A DNA stretch of 64,000 nt from Biomphalaria glabrata. Lineage: Eukaryota > Mollusca > Gastropoda > Planorbidae. Shown piece by piece: positions 20,222 through 31,671 of this stretch. A program made the position numbers and the translations under genes. The notes beneath the pieces were generated by a model. It was not told where the DNA came from, searched no databases, and saw only the letters and a program-made list of their open reading frames with translations. The stretch spans positions 4,584,701 through 4,648,700 of the forward strand of contig NC_074728.1 of assembly GCF_947242115.1 (NCBI RefSeq), written 5' to 3'. The first letter of the stretch is position 1. Every line of letters starts with the position of its first letter.

Positions 20222-20945
20222 TTCTTTTTCCTTGCTCCACCTATTTCTCCTAGATCCACCTGCTTCTCGTAGATCCACCTATTTCCTAGATCCACCTGCT
20301 TCTCCTAGATCCACTTGCTTCTCCTAGATCCACCTGTTTCTCCTAGATCCACCTGTTTCTCCTAGATCCACCTGTTTCTCCTAGATCCACCTGCTTCTCC
20401 TAGATCCACCTGTTTCTCCTAGATCCACCTGTTTCTCCTAGATCCACCTGCTTCTCCTAGATCCACCTGTTTCTCCTAGATCCACCTGTTTCTCCTAGAT
20501 CCACCTGCTTCTCCTAGATCCACCTGTTTCTCCTAGATCCACCTGTTTCTCCTAGATCCACCTGCTTCTCCTAGATCCACCTGCTTCTCCTAGATCCACC
20601 TATTTCCTAGATCCACCTGTTTCTCCTAGATCCACCTGCTTCTCCTAGATCCACCTGCTTCTCCTAGATCCACCTGTTTCTCCTAGATCCACCTGTTTCT
20701 CCTAGATCCACCTGCTTCTCCTAGATCCACCTGTTTCTCCTAGATCCACCTGTTTCTCCTAGATCCACCTGTTTCTCCTAGATCCACCTGCTTCTCCTAG
20801 ATCCACCTGTTTCTCCTAGATCCACCTGCTTCTCCTAGATCCACCTGTTTCTCCTAGATCCACCTGCTTCTCCTAGATCCACCTGCTTCTCCTAGATCCA
20901 CCTGATTCTCCTAGATCCAATTGTTTCTCCTAGATCCACTTGCTT
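20222..20945. repeat. 21-bp minisatellite, about 33 copies
   Basis: Unit CTCCTAGATCCACCTGTTTCT, with T/C variation (TGTTTCT versus TGCTTCT) that alternates in short runs. A short diverged version is found at about 30430-30555 in the partner repeat, so the array grew in this copy. Confidence 0.92.
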
Positions 20946-21479
20946 ATAGACGCTATGTAATTTTCTATGCTATGTTTTCAATATTGTGTACACATGAAAT
21001 CCGGTCCTACTGACAGTGATGGCCCACGTTCTCTAGGCAGTGGACCAACTAAATACCACACACTCTGGTCGTTAGTCCTGTCACCTTAAATATAGGCAGA
21101 ACCAAAAGAGCATAGGCAGAGAGTGCATTGGTTTATAATCCTATTAAATTTTAGGCTCCTTTAAAACAGCCATACTTTATTTCAAATCAAGAGCTTGTTA
21201 TCAGGTTGCATGAAAAGACAAATCATCACACTCAGAGTCTCATCACTACACTTTTACTTTGTTTTTCATTCCTAGTTTACCATCCACAAATGTTGGAAAG
21301 GAAGGTAAAACTAAAAAACTAAAAATGCACCTTGTAGAGCCATTAGACACTACTATCTCAAATATCGAAAAACTAAAATTAGAAATAGTTGTAAAAGAAA
21401 AAGACTAACTTTTATTAGTTTACAATGAAACAATATAGCTTTTGTATGCTGTAAATAGATATATATGTACATATATATA

Positions 21480-21529
<50 letters not shown>

Positions 21530-21964
21530 TGTTTGAAAAATCTAGATGGTATTGTAAATTCAAACAGCTAATTAAAAGGAAATCTATTAAAGTTAAATGT
21601 AATATTATTTACACTTTGAATGAATTTCTTAAATTGATTTAGATTAATTTTTAGCAAACAATGTCAGATTTTTATTTTGTAAGTCATTCCTTTTTTTTTT
21701 TTTTCTTATCTTTTTTTTTAGATTTTGATTCCAACCAACAAAGTATGGAAGATTGGAGTTCGCACATTTCTATTGGAATCGATACAAGAATAATTTGATG
21801 TTAGTTTCCCTTGAAACAAACTTGTTACAGATTACAAAAAAGCTTCGTAATGAGCACGAACTCCATTTTACAGTTACATACACAGGATTTACTGCTAATC
21901 ATATGTATTTGTAAAACTGTATACTCTTCCATTGTTATTCTTATTTGATTTAAAAAAAACAGGA
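20946..21964. other. Upstream region of ankyrin gene
   Basis: Contains an (AT)n run at about 21470-21525 and a poly-T/TTAG stretch near 21690-21720. TTTAAAAAAAACAG at 21948-21961 could be a splice acceptor directly before the first ATG, so an upstream non-coding or short coding exon is possible; none was identified. Confidence 0.4.
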
Positions 21965-24900
21965 ATGGGCATTGTCACATTAAACTATGAAAACGCTAAA
22001 ATTAACGGTAGCATTGTGACATGTTGTCTCGATTACAGAGATTATGCAGGAAACACCTCTCTGATGTATGCAGCCATGAATAAACACCAAAAGGCTTTTG
22101 AGACATTAATGCGTTTTGATCCAGATGTGAACATATCCAGGTCCACCAAATATACTTTCACTGCGCTATCGTACGCTTATGACGATGCGTGGTTCGTTGA
22201 GCGACTTCTAGATGCAGGAGCAACTTTCGACTGTGACAAAGGAATGGCAGCTTTAGAAACAGCCGTAAATAGTAGACTTTTTTCATCGATAAATAGCGTA
22301 GATGAGCGTTTATTTGGTCTGAAGAAGTTTGACTTTGAAACAACTATTATAAAAGCTGATAAATATATTGATGATAAAAGTATTCTCAGGGCACTACTCT
22401 TTCACAAAAATAAATTGTCTTTGAATGTTTCGTTGCTTAGCACAAGAAGTTCCCCAGACCTAATTATAAAATTGATTCAATCTGGTGCTGACGTGAACAC
22501 GCGTAACGATAAAGGAGAAACGGCGCTACATAAAGCTGTTCTGTCACAAAATTTAGATATTGTTAAAGAATTAGTCAAAGCCAGTTGTGACCTTGAGATT
22601 ACCGATAACGAAGGAACTACGGCTCTAGAGCTTTCATTATCACACACTAACACAGAAATCATGAGCTATCTCATTTCAAGCGGTGCGAATATACCGTTTG
22701 CAATTGACAAAAGAGAGACCCTACAGACAAGAGCTGTAATGTATGGAACGATGCAAGACTTAGAACATCTGTCAAGAAAAGGGTTAAATGTGATGGATTT
22801 TAACTATATGGGTAAGAATGCCATGCATTTTGCTATTGAGAGAAACAACACCGACAAGGCCTTATACTGCATAAAGAGCGGACTTAATATAAATACACAG
22901 ACTCCAGACAATACTCCACTAATGATGGCTGCTTATGGAAAGAATTTTACGATAGCTAAGCAACTTATAGACCTAGGAGCTGATATTCATTTCCGAAATA
23001 AGATTGGAGACTGTGCTTTAAATATAGCTTTAGACAAAGGAAGTGAAGAAATCGCTAACTTACTGATTCAGCATGGAGCTGATGTGAAAAAAGAAGGCTC
23101 TGTAGGTATTCCGCCCTTGATTATAGCTGTGGAAAAATGTTCGGCTAATCTAGTGACATACATGATAAACTCGGGAGCAGAGGTCAATCAAGTTGATCAA
23201 AGGGACAGAACTGCTCTTCTTCAAGCCTTGATGCGTAAATCATAGGCATGGGTTGTTGGACCTGAAGATAGAAATTGTTATGGAAGGCGGAAAGAAATGG
23301 TTGTTAAATTAGTAGGCAGTGGAGCTAAAGTAAATATAGCTTCAAAAGCAAACATAACTCCTCTTCTGCTGGCTATTTGGTACAACGATCTAGAGTTAGT
23401 GAACCTGTTTCTAGAACATGGGGCTGAGGTGAACGTTCAAAGTGTTAATGTATGTCAAAGCAGAACAGATCTAGACAATGAGAATACATGTGAATTGTTT
23501 ACAAGCAGTTTAGGCTGTATTCTACAAGATTCGTGTAAGCTCAATGCCCTGCATATAGATGAGAAATCAATCTGCATACCATACAAGCCTTTGCACTTGG
23601 CTATTAAAATAGAAAGAGAAGAAGTTTTTCATGTACTTCTTAAAGCTGGAGCCGATGTATATACAACAGATAGCCATGGAAACTCTGCCATTCATTACGC
23701 TGCAAAGTGTCAGAACAAGATTTTCATGAAATATCTTCTGGAAAACTATTACACACCTACTAGGAAGCAAGCACTTGTTTTACAAAATCTTAAAGATGAG
23801 GAACTCGAAACTGACCCATTATTTGTTCCTTTGGAAGAAAAGGTGTCAGAGCCAGCTCAATTGGTATGTACTGATCAAGTTACTGTAACTTACCAAGTAG
23901 CAACTACAGCACCTAAATCATGCTCTGGGAGTTCACCGAATCATCAAAACGCTAAAAGAATGAGGGTAAGGTCTCTGGTTGATTTCAACGAGTCAGAAAG
24001 TGATCCGCCTCTGAAACGTTTAAAGCTCAATACTTTATCCGATCCTGAAGGAAAAAAATCAAAGGAAGAATTAGAGCCATCCACACTGACCAACGAGTCG
24101 CCTCCTCCCAATACTGTCAATAGCACCAATGCAATGAAAGCCACGGCCTTACACATCTCGGTGTTCAAAAACAGATTAGAAAATGTGAAACTATTAATAG
24201 ACGCTGGCTGTGACGTAAACATTCAAACAAACGAAGGTGACACGGCGCTATTAATAGCTTTGACTAAATCCTTTGACGAGATGGGAGAAATATTGTTGAA
24301 TGCTGGCGCAGACCTAGGTTTGGCGAAAAAGGATAATGAAAGTTTGTTCCACATCTCTGTGAAAAACGGATGCATAAAGTCGTTGGACTTTTTAGTTAAA
24401 GCAGGCGTGAACATTTATGAAACAAACGGTGAAGGCTCTACAGCTCTCCATTTTTTACCCAGAAAAGATATAGCTTCTTTACTGATTGACTCTGGTTTGG
24501 ATGTCAATCAGAAAGATAAGTTCGGTCGATCACCCCTTCACATTGCCGCTGAACAACAGAATCTGGACATGGTACGGTTTCTGTGTACCAATGGAGCAGA
24601 TATTGACAAGCAAGATATGAGTGGTGAAACCATTCTTATCATAATTTCGAAATTGATCGCAAGTTCCTGTAACATAAATACAAACTTATTCCAAGAACTT
24701 TTAGGACTAGGTCCTAGTATAGATATACAAGACACTTTGGGCTGCACTGCGCTGATGCATTTAATGAACAGCAAGGCTGACGTAAAACAGGAAGTAGATC
24801 TTCTTTTAGTGAATGGCGCCAATGTCAATATTAAAGATAAAGAGGGGAGATCACCACTGTTTTATCTACTAATGTCGAGCAGAAGTGAACTTTCTGATTT

Positions 24901-25393
24901 AAAAATGTTGCTGCAAAAAGGCGCTGATCCGTTTTTGGGAGAGAATCATAGACACAGTTTGACCAGATGGATAAAGCAAGAAAAATATATAAGACGGCCC
25001 TTATTTATGAATGATGACGAATGTCTACGTTTATGTATAAGCAACGGTATTATGTTAAACATTGGCAAAGTTTTTAATACAACGTCTGCATTGAAATATT
25101 TGGCACAAAAGCAACATTGGCCCAGAATGAAATACTTGTTTGCGAACTGTGGATTAAAATTAGAAGACCTACGGTTTATTCGAGATAAAGAATTTGCGAA
25201 CATCCAATTTGAGTCACAGCTTTTTTGGCGATCCGATATTGGCCATCGCCCAGTAGAAGAAGAAACCTTGAATAAAGCGATGTGCGAGCCATGGCCTCTG
25301 GTCAAGCTTTCTTTTATTACAGTGTCTAGCTTACTTGGAGACGGATATGACCGAGCCGAAAGAGTTGAACAGACGCCACTCCAGGCAAACTGA
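21965..25393 (+). CDS. Ankyrin-repeat protein with SOCS-box-like C-terminus (one internal UAG)
   Basis: About 1,140 codons in one frame from ATG 21965. Some 18-20 ankyrin repeats are visible, for example NDKGETALHKAVLSQNLDIV, KFGRSPLHIAAEQQNLDMV and KEGRSPLFYLLMSS, with GADVN-type loops. Between repeats, codons near 23940-24060 encode a linker with basic KRMRVR and PPLKRLKLN, possible nuclear signals. The C-terminus PWPLVKLSFITVSSLLG then ERVEQTPLQ fits a SOCS box, which in known proteins binds elongins and recruits cullin ligase. An in-frame TAG at 23243-23245 splits the frame after MRKS; the frame stays open for 700 codons beyond it. Another stop at 25391 ends it early. It may be a recent null allele, a sequence error or a read-through gene. 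No intron seen. Confidence 0.75.
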
Positions 25394-25555
25394 AAGAGCT
25401 GCTATTGTTTCAAACACCAGCGGCAAGACTTCCGGTCAGTGAATGGTCCAAAATACCACTGTGCTTTGATCCAGTAGAGTACGAGAGACTAGCAAATCCT
25501 AGACCGCTAATGTACTACTGGCCTTTTGGGACCATTTTAGCCTGATATTGTATTG
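25390..25555 (+). pseudogene. Out-of-frame end of the ankyrin/SOCS protein
   Basis: From CTG 25390 a second frame stays open to TGA 25553-25555 and reads LKELLLFQ, ARLPVSEWSKIPLCFDPVEY and RPLMYYWPFG. LKELLLF completes the SOCS box begun in the main frame (TPLQ...), and the tail after it looks like that of related ankyrin/SOCS proteins. The two frames would join with one extra base near 25390, so a one-base deletion or error is the simple reading. Confidence 0.65.
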
Positions 25556-25619
25556 CTTTAAAATAGATTTATGGTACTTGAAGACCTTTTGATAATCTCC
25601 ATCGATTGGAGATTTTCAA

Positions 25620-25625
25620 AATAAA
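25620..25625 (+). terminator. Poly(A) signal of the ankyrin gene
   Basis: AATAAA about 65 bp after the SOCS-frame stop; a second AATAAA follows at about 25648. Confidence 0.5.
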
Positions 25626-25924
25626 CCAGACAATGTCAAGGACGATAAATAAAACGTCATTGTAGCCAATCAAATAAACACAATGAATAATAACTTTAAT
25701 AATATTTTAGTGCGTATCAGTTTATCTTCGTATTAATTCTCTTTTTTAATTACTGCTAGGTAGCTGCACATGAGTTTCTTTTTAATATGCTTAAAGTCAT
25801 TGAGTGAAAGTTTGATACATAATAAAATTGAAGATTTTCAACTTCCAATTTAAAAAAAAAATGGCAAAGACACTAAATTGAATTTCACGGTTGTCCGTGT
25901 TTTCACCGATATTGTTATTGGTAA

Positions 25925-26065
25925 ATCTTATAAAATACAGACGTTACTTCAAAAAAGATGATAATTACGTCATGCATTTTGTCATGCATGTTAACCAATG
26001 ACTTAAATCCTGCCAAGCCATTGGTTTTCCTGTCTGACTCAGGCAGCCCATTTAATTCCAAGACG
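25925..26065 (-). mobile_element. LINE 3' end copy
   Basis: ATCTTATAAAATACAGACGTTACTTC, GTCATGCAT and TGCCAAGCCATTGG match the family end at 61190-61425. 5' truncated. Confidence 0.55.
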
Positions 26066-26278
26066 AAAATACTGAAGTTGACAATTGAAGTCAAACTGAA
26101 ATTTCCTTGTGTTAGAAGCTATATCTTATCTTTAAGTAGCTTTATCATTATATAAATTTACAATGAACCGATGTCATGTTTTTTTATGTTTTATGTTGTT
26201 TTTTTTTTTTTTCAAAATATATGTTTTGATTTCCTCATTACAAGGGAACATAGTGATGCGACATGTAAAGTCATTGTA

Positions 26279-27786
26279 AAGGTCGTTTTGGCGCAGCCGT
26301 TTTGGCGCATGGGTCGTTTTGATGCAGCCATTTTGGCGCAGCCGTTTTGGCGCATGAGACGTTTTGGCGCGAAACGTTTTGGCCACATTGTTTACGTTCA
26401 TTATATGATTTCGTTAAAAAGAATGAGACATATCTATGTTTTTGTATGTGTGTTTGTGTTGAACATATTTTGCATGTACAGAACAAGAGATATTTTTTGT
26501 CCCTTTTTTTTTTTTGGTAATTAAGTTTGTTATTTATATATTGTTAAATCACTAATATTACACAATACCAGGCTGCCATCCATACTTCACAGTATGCGTG
26601 CTTGAAATAGTCAAAGTTATTAAGACTTTTTTTTATGAGGAGGGGGGAGGGGTGGAATGTATACTTTGTTTATCTTGGTATAAATAGAGTGAAAAAATAT
26701 GTTTATTATACAGTTCTCAACACGTTTTTAAGTAGTTTTTGTACATTATATATGTTATTTAAGTAATTATTTTTATACCTCTTAACAAAACTTATTGTAT
26801 CTATAACTATAACAAGTCCATTAATTAATTCAATGTGACTTATTTACTGCATAGAAATGTGTCTTTGTGTCCCACATCATTTTCTTTCAATAAACATTTT
26901 AGCTTGTGTTTGTCTCTTTATTAAGAGGTACATTTTTATTTTCAAAAATGTTTGTTGAAGGTATGACACTAATTTACAAAAAAAAAAAAAAAAATTAAAA
27001 TGCTGTCATGAGGAGTGCTAGAAACAGATTCTCCTCTTACCCGCGAGAGAGGGAAGGGGTGGAGGAAAGAGTATATACAAGGAGTGAAATGTGCCCAGAA
27101 GAGAGGGGGCGGGATGGGTGTCGAAGGTAATGACCAGTCCGAAGGCTACGATCGCCAGACGCATGACGCCAACGACCAGCGCTCGGTGCTGATTTTGTCT
27201 TCATTTGACTTTACCTGCGCCAAGGAAATATCATCCATATTACCGATGAAGCTAAGATACTCTTAAAAGATATATTTTGAGAAATTGGGTTAAGGTTAGT
27301 GGTGATTTGGGTGAAACATCTCTCCTAACCACAACCCAATTTCTCAAACTATATCTTTTATGAGTATCTTTGCTTGTTCGGATATTAAACCGATTTCAAT
27401 TTTTTTTTAAAATGCTTTTTGGAAAGAAAGCGAAGAATGTCATCCAGCGCCCTTAGCAGGACTCACATATAATTAAAGGGGAGGGGATAGCATGTCATTA
27501 CCATTCGGAAATCTGACTTATTATATATTCATGAAATAAGCAAATAAAAAAAAAATTCGTTGGACGGTGTTAGAATTCATACTATACATACAATATTATA
27601 GTAGAGTGAAATAAACATTGTTATAAAAGCTACGTACTTATTTAATTATCATAAAATTACATCTCGCGTCAAAACGTCTCGCGCCCAAACAGCTGCGCCA
27701 AAACGGCTGCGCCAGAACGTCTCGCGCCCAAACGGCTGCGCCAAAACGTCTCGCGCCCAAACGGCTGCGCCAAAACGTCACGTACC
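26279..27786. mobile_element. Probable foldback-type element with repetitive inverted ends
   Basis: 26282-26390 is made of GTTTTGGCGCAGCC / GTTTTGGCGCATGAGAC units. 27661-27784 holds the same units as reverse complement (GGCTGCGCCAAAACG, TCTCGCGCCCAAAC). Both outer edges start with GACG/GTCG-TTTTGGCGCAGCCG. The core is AT-rich and has no transposase frame. Internally repetitive long inverted ends around a non-coding core are the mark of foldback elements. It could also be two separate insertions of a satellite-like repeat. Confidence 0.5.
27251..27372. repeat. Long hairpin inside the 26279-27786 element
   Basis: Arms AGATACTCTTAAAAGATATA...GAGAAATTGGGTT and AACCCAATTTCTCAAA...TTTTATGAGTATCT pair over about 36 bp with few mismatches; the loop has an inner GGTTAG/CTAACC pair. 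No coding. Confidence 0.8.
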
Positions 27787-28515
27787 GAATGGGAACGATA
27801 TGGAATGTTATGAAAAACACTAAGATTCCAAAGCTATTTCCTATGTCTATCCTAATATAGTGTGTTTTTCTTTTACGAAATTTAATATTGTTGTAGAAAC
27901 ATATTTTTCATTCTGTTAGACATAACTATTATGCTGCACTTTATAATGTATTTATATTTTTCTGTAATATAACGCTTAAGTTATATTTTATTGTACACAT
28001 GTATTGAATTGTATCTAGCAAACTAAAATTCTATAAAATTTCACGTTTTAGAAGAATAAGATGACTCAAACCATGAAAACAGTAAATAATATATTTTTGG
28101 TCTTTCTTTACGGTCCCCATTAAAAATGTCTTCATTTGTTCAATGTTGTCTTTCCGTTTTTCTCTTTCACGACTATGTCTCAAATTGTAAACGAGATATA
28201 GAAGCATAATCTCACTTTCAGTTCCGATATATCCGCATTTAGTGCAATGGCTACTTTTGGATTTCTAAAGATGAAACATTGTATTAAATGTGGGAACATA
28301 TTTATGCATGCAAAATGCTAAAAATGAAAAAATAATTGCCTCATGTAGTAGGCTATAAATTGCTTGTAATTGTAAGCAGCTAAAATTATGACTAATTAGC
28401 AAAAGCAGTCTACGAGTTTTGTGTTGAGACACAACTTCCTATATTTTAGTTTAAAGTTCATTTGTGCTAAAGGAAAAAAAATACTCGGGTTGCCTGAAAG
28501 GCTCCGACCAAATAA
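27787..28515. other. Intergenic, no feature recognised
   Basis: AT-rich sequence without an exon pattern on either strand. Confidence 0.3.
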
Positions 28516-29290
28516 TTTAACGAGATGTTGATGTAACTGGGATACGAATTGTGGATGTAGCTGGGATACGAATTGTTGATGTAACTGGGATACGAATTGT
28601 TGATGTGACTGGGATACGAATTGTTGATGTAGCTGGGATACGAATTGTTGATGTGACTGGGATACGAATTGTTGATTTGACTGGGATGCGAATTGTGGAT
28701 GTAGCTGGGATACGAATTGTTGATGTGACTGGGATACGAATTGTTGATGTAGCTGGGAAACGAATTGTTGATGTAGCTGGGATATGAACTGCTGATGTAG
28801 CTGGGATACGAATTGTTGATGCAGCTGGGATACGAATTGTTGATGTGACTGGGATACGAATTGTTGATGTAGCTGGGATATGAACTGTTGATGTAGCTGG
28901 GATACGAATTGTTGATGTGACTGGGATATGAACTGTTCATGTGACTGGGATGCGAATTGTGGATGTAGCTGGGATACGAATTGTTGATGTGACTGGGATG
29001 CGAATTGTGGATGTAGCTGGGAAACGAATTGTTGATGTAGCTGGGATATGAACTGCTGATGTAGCTGGGATACGAATTGTTGATGCAGCTGGGATACGAA
29101 TTGTTGATGTGGCTGGGATACAAATTGTTGATGTAGCTGGGATATGAACTGCTGATGTTGCTGGGATACGAATTGTTGATGTAGCTGGGATACGAATTGT
29201 TGATGTAGCTGGGATACGAATTGTTGATGTAGCTGGGATACGAATTGTTGATGTAGCTGGGATACATGCTGTAAATGCGGTTGAGATACT
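28516..29290. repeat. 24-bp minisatellite, about 32 copies
   Basis: Unit GATGTAGCTGGGATACGAATTGTT, variants TGACTGGG, ATGAACTGC. As 24 is a multiple of three, long frames are open on minus (PSYINNSY repeats, 266 codons; another frame of IPATSTIR repeats) and on plus. With no promoter, splice or signal peptide support these are not called genes. Confidence 0.92.
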
Positions 29291-29729
29291 AAATGGTGTT
29301 AAAAAAGACACCATATAACAATCTCATCATCAGCCTGCATCATTCAAGGCTTAAGGTTAGTAGTAACATTTTCACCTAACCAAACGACTCACAAGTTTCA
29401 CAGTCAATAGAAAATAAATGAACTAAACACTATAACAGTAGTTATGCCGTGTGCATTAAGTATTAGTTTTCCTATATAAATCATAATTACGTGTTTTAAT
29501 TATCCGTTAATCTAGTTATTTACCAAGGTGCATCAAGTTTAAACAATAAATCCGGCCTCAATTAATTTATTGTTGTTCTCCATGTATACAGTGTTTAATG
29601 CTCTCGTCATTGAGAATTGAGTCAATAAGATTCAGTCAAAGAGGACAAGACCTTCCGCATACAATTTCGTTGTATTAAATGTATCTTGGGATAAAATTAA
29701 TGCGTTATAAAAAGTCAGTATCGTTCCCA

Positions 29730-29998
29730 TTTCAGACCTTGCGATCTATACGGCAGATGATGTTATGGTCATCTGTTTCTTTGGCCAACGGTCAACGAGC
29801 AGGGTGTCATGTGGCCAGCAGAACGACCAACCGCATTTACTTTCCCCAACTATAGCCAGGTACTCATTAGAGCTGGGTGAACTCAGGTGCGCCTTAAAAA
29901 TCCTGAAACTCAAAATCCCAGTATTCACCGTAATTGGAACCCAGGACCCCAGGTTCGGAAGCCATGTGCTTAACCACTCAGTTACCGCGCCCTCAATG
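29730..29998 (-). mobile_element. SINE family A copy, nearly full
   Basis: Reverse complement: GCGCGGTAACTGAGTGGTTA head, GTTCCAATTACGGTG region in place of the B box, GGGATTTTGAG, then GGCCACATGACACCCTGC, CAAAGAAACAGATGACC and GATCGCAAGGTCTGAAATGG end. Confidence 0.65.
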
Positions 29999-30205
29999 TG
30001 TTATGTTCTTCAAACAATATCAATATGTTAAGTCTTCATATTGGATGAGACTCTTTAAACTTGGAAACGACAAATCACATTTTATAAATACTTTAATCTT
30101 TATTAACACTGAAAACACTTTCTTGTTCATATTCCTCCATTTTGGTTCTTCTTTCACTTTCAACACGCATTCGCACCATTTCATATTTACACTAAGATGC
30201 GCTTG

Positions 30206-30355
30206 TTTTTGTCGCGTGGTATACGCTAAGGTTTGCCATCTCAATGGTCCGGGATTTGAACCCAGCGTGCTATGATACAGCGCCGACCTCTGAGAAATTG
30301 GGCTAGAATGTAATATTCTTCAATTCTTAAGGAGCATCTGAAACATAAAGAAACA
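30206..30355 (+). mobile_element. SINE family D copy
   Basis: See 19799-19945 for the shared blocks. Confidence 0.55.
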
Positions 30356-30599
30356 AAAGAAAGTAACAAAACTTATTTGCACAAGCATATCCATTATGTT
30401 GAAAGTTTGAAATATCCAAGAAGAGTGTTGTAGATCCAACTGCTTTTGATAGATCCAAGTATTTCCATTCATCTTCATGCTTCTCGTTGATTTTCATGCT
30501 TCTCCTAAATTCACCTGTTTCTCGTATATTCACCTACTTCTCGTAGATCCAACACATTGGCTAGTTTATTGCGTAATCCGACGATATATACATATATGA

Positions 30600-30870
30600 T
30601 CCGATATATATACATATATTTGCCTCCTTCAGTCCTAGAACGACTATGGCTCATCTCGAGCGCTTTTTTGAATGGTTGTGGAGCCCAATTATGGAGAGAC
30701 ACTCCCGTCCACATATATTGCAGGTCAAGGTGGCGTTCGCTTTGGTGGTAGAGGAGCTGGCCATTTTCCGTATGGCACCCTTTTTTTTTAAGAGCTGAGG
30801 TCCATGTTTTCTCGCTGTCCATAGCTTTCTTGGTCAACGTCTCTCTCCAACTAGCGCGGTCTTATACATA
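30600..30870 (-). mobile_element. LINE fragment, C-terminal
   Basis: Minus translation includes KAMDSEKTWTSALKKKG and GQLLYHQSERHLDLQYMWTG, matching the copy at 52340-52690 ([18 protein letters not shown], with a [15 protein letters not shown] finger). Degraded. Confidence 0.55.
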
Positions 30871-31671
30871 ATCCGACACATATTCTAAAACATAATCTTA
30901 TACATAGTCTGAAATATAGCCCAATATTTTCCATAGTTTCAATAACATTTTTTGAGACGCAGTCTTTCACTGATGATTAGCATTACAAATTGACGACACT
31001 TACGATATTCCAGTTGACATAGAGTTGCCAGAATCATATTGCGTAGTAAGTCTAATACTACCAATGAAGCAGTAAATATGTATACACAGGTCACAGATAC
31101 TGGTTTTATGGATTGCATACTGACAAATTGTATGTATTTAGAACTGTCATACAATAAACACATTAATTTGACAAAATAATTGGATTCTAAAATAGTGATT
31201 AAATATCGATTTCGAGTTTTTACTCACACATTTCTTTTATAATGTTAGTCAGTTCCCTTAGATTAAATCAATAAATTCTTAAATCGTTTTAGATTTAGTC
31301 ATGGGAACATCGATTTTAATTATCTAGGTTTAAGCTTTTGACTTCTTTGCTATAAATGCACATGCAAAATTGTTGTTGCCCCTTAAAAACCCTTTACACC
31401 AGGTAGGAAATATCTATTAGGTATGTTTTATTGTTGTAGGATAAAATACTGCACTTACTCGTAATCTTCAGACTTGAAACCAAACCTTACATGTAGTCAA
31501 GTCCAAAGATTTAGAAGGAGATCAGTATTGTAAGTGAGACAGTGTTTATGTTGTTTTAACTTTCACACTGCCACTATGATAGTGCCCAAATTGTGTAATG
31601 TTATTTGTCGGTGCTGAACAGTTTGGTGGGACAGTACCTCTGCCTGTAGTTAGGATATACTAGTGCATACA
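30871..31671. other. Intergenic, one unexplained minus-strand frame
   Basis: A minus frame at 30939-31163 (VLDLLRNMILATLCQLEYRK then CRQFVMLIISERLRLKKCY) has a coding-like look but no clear family, and an internal GTAAGTG. I do not call it a gene. Confidence 0.3.

Larger units (their letters stand above)
29440..30560 (+). repeat. Right copy of a composite dispersed repeat (partner 19491-20945)
   Basis: Homologous blocks in the same order as 19491-20945, here with a family A SINE (29730-29998, minus) inserted in the middle and only a short run of GTAGATCCAAC/TTCTC units at the end. Confidence 0.5.

Noticed and set aside
23208-23290. Tiny intron that would remove the ankyrin UAG (GTAAAT...GATAG, 37 bp)
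   Set aside because: Removing 37 bp shifts the frame and it is below usual intron size; the frame is the same on both sides of the stop.
28467-29267. 266-codon minus frame of PSYINNSY repeats as a structural protein
   Set aside because: Pure 24-bp minisatellite, open in several frames on both strands, no signal peptide or exon support.
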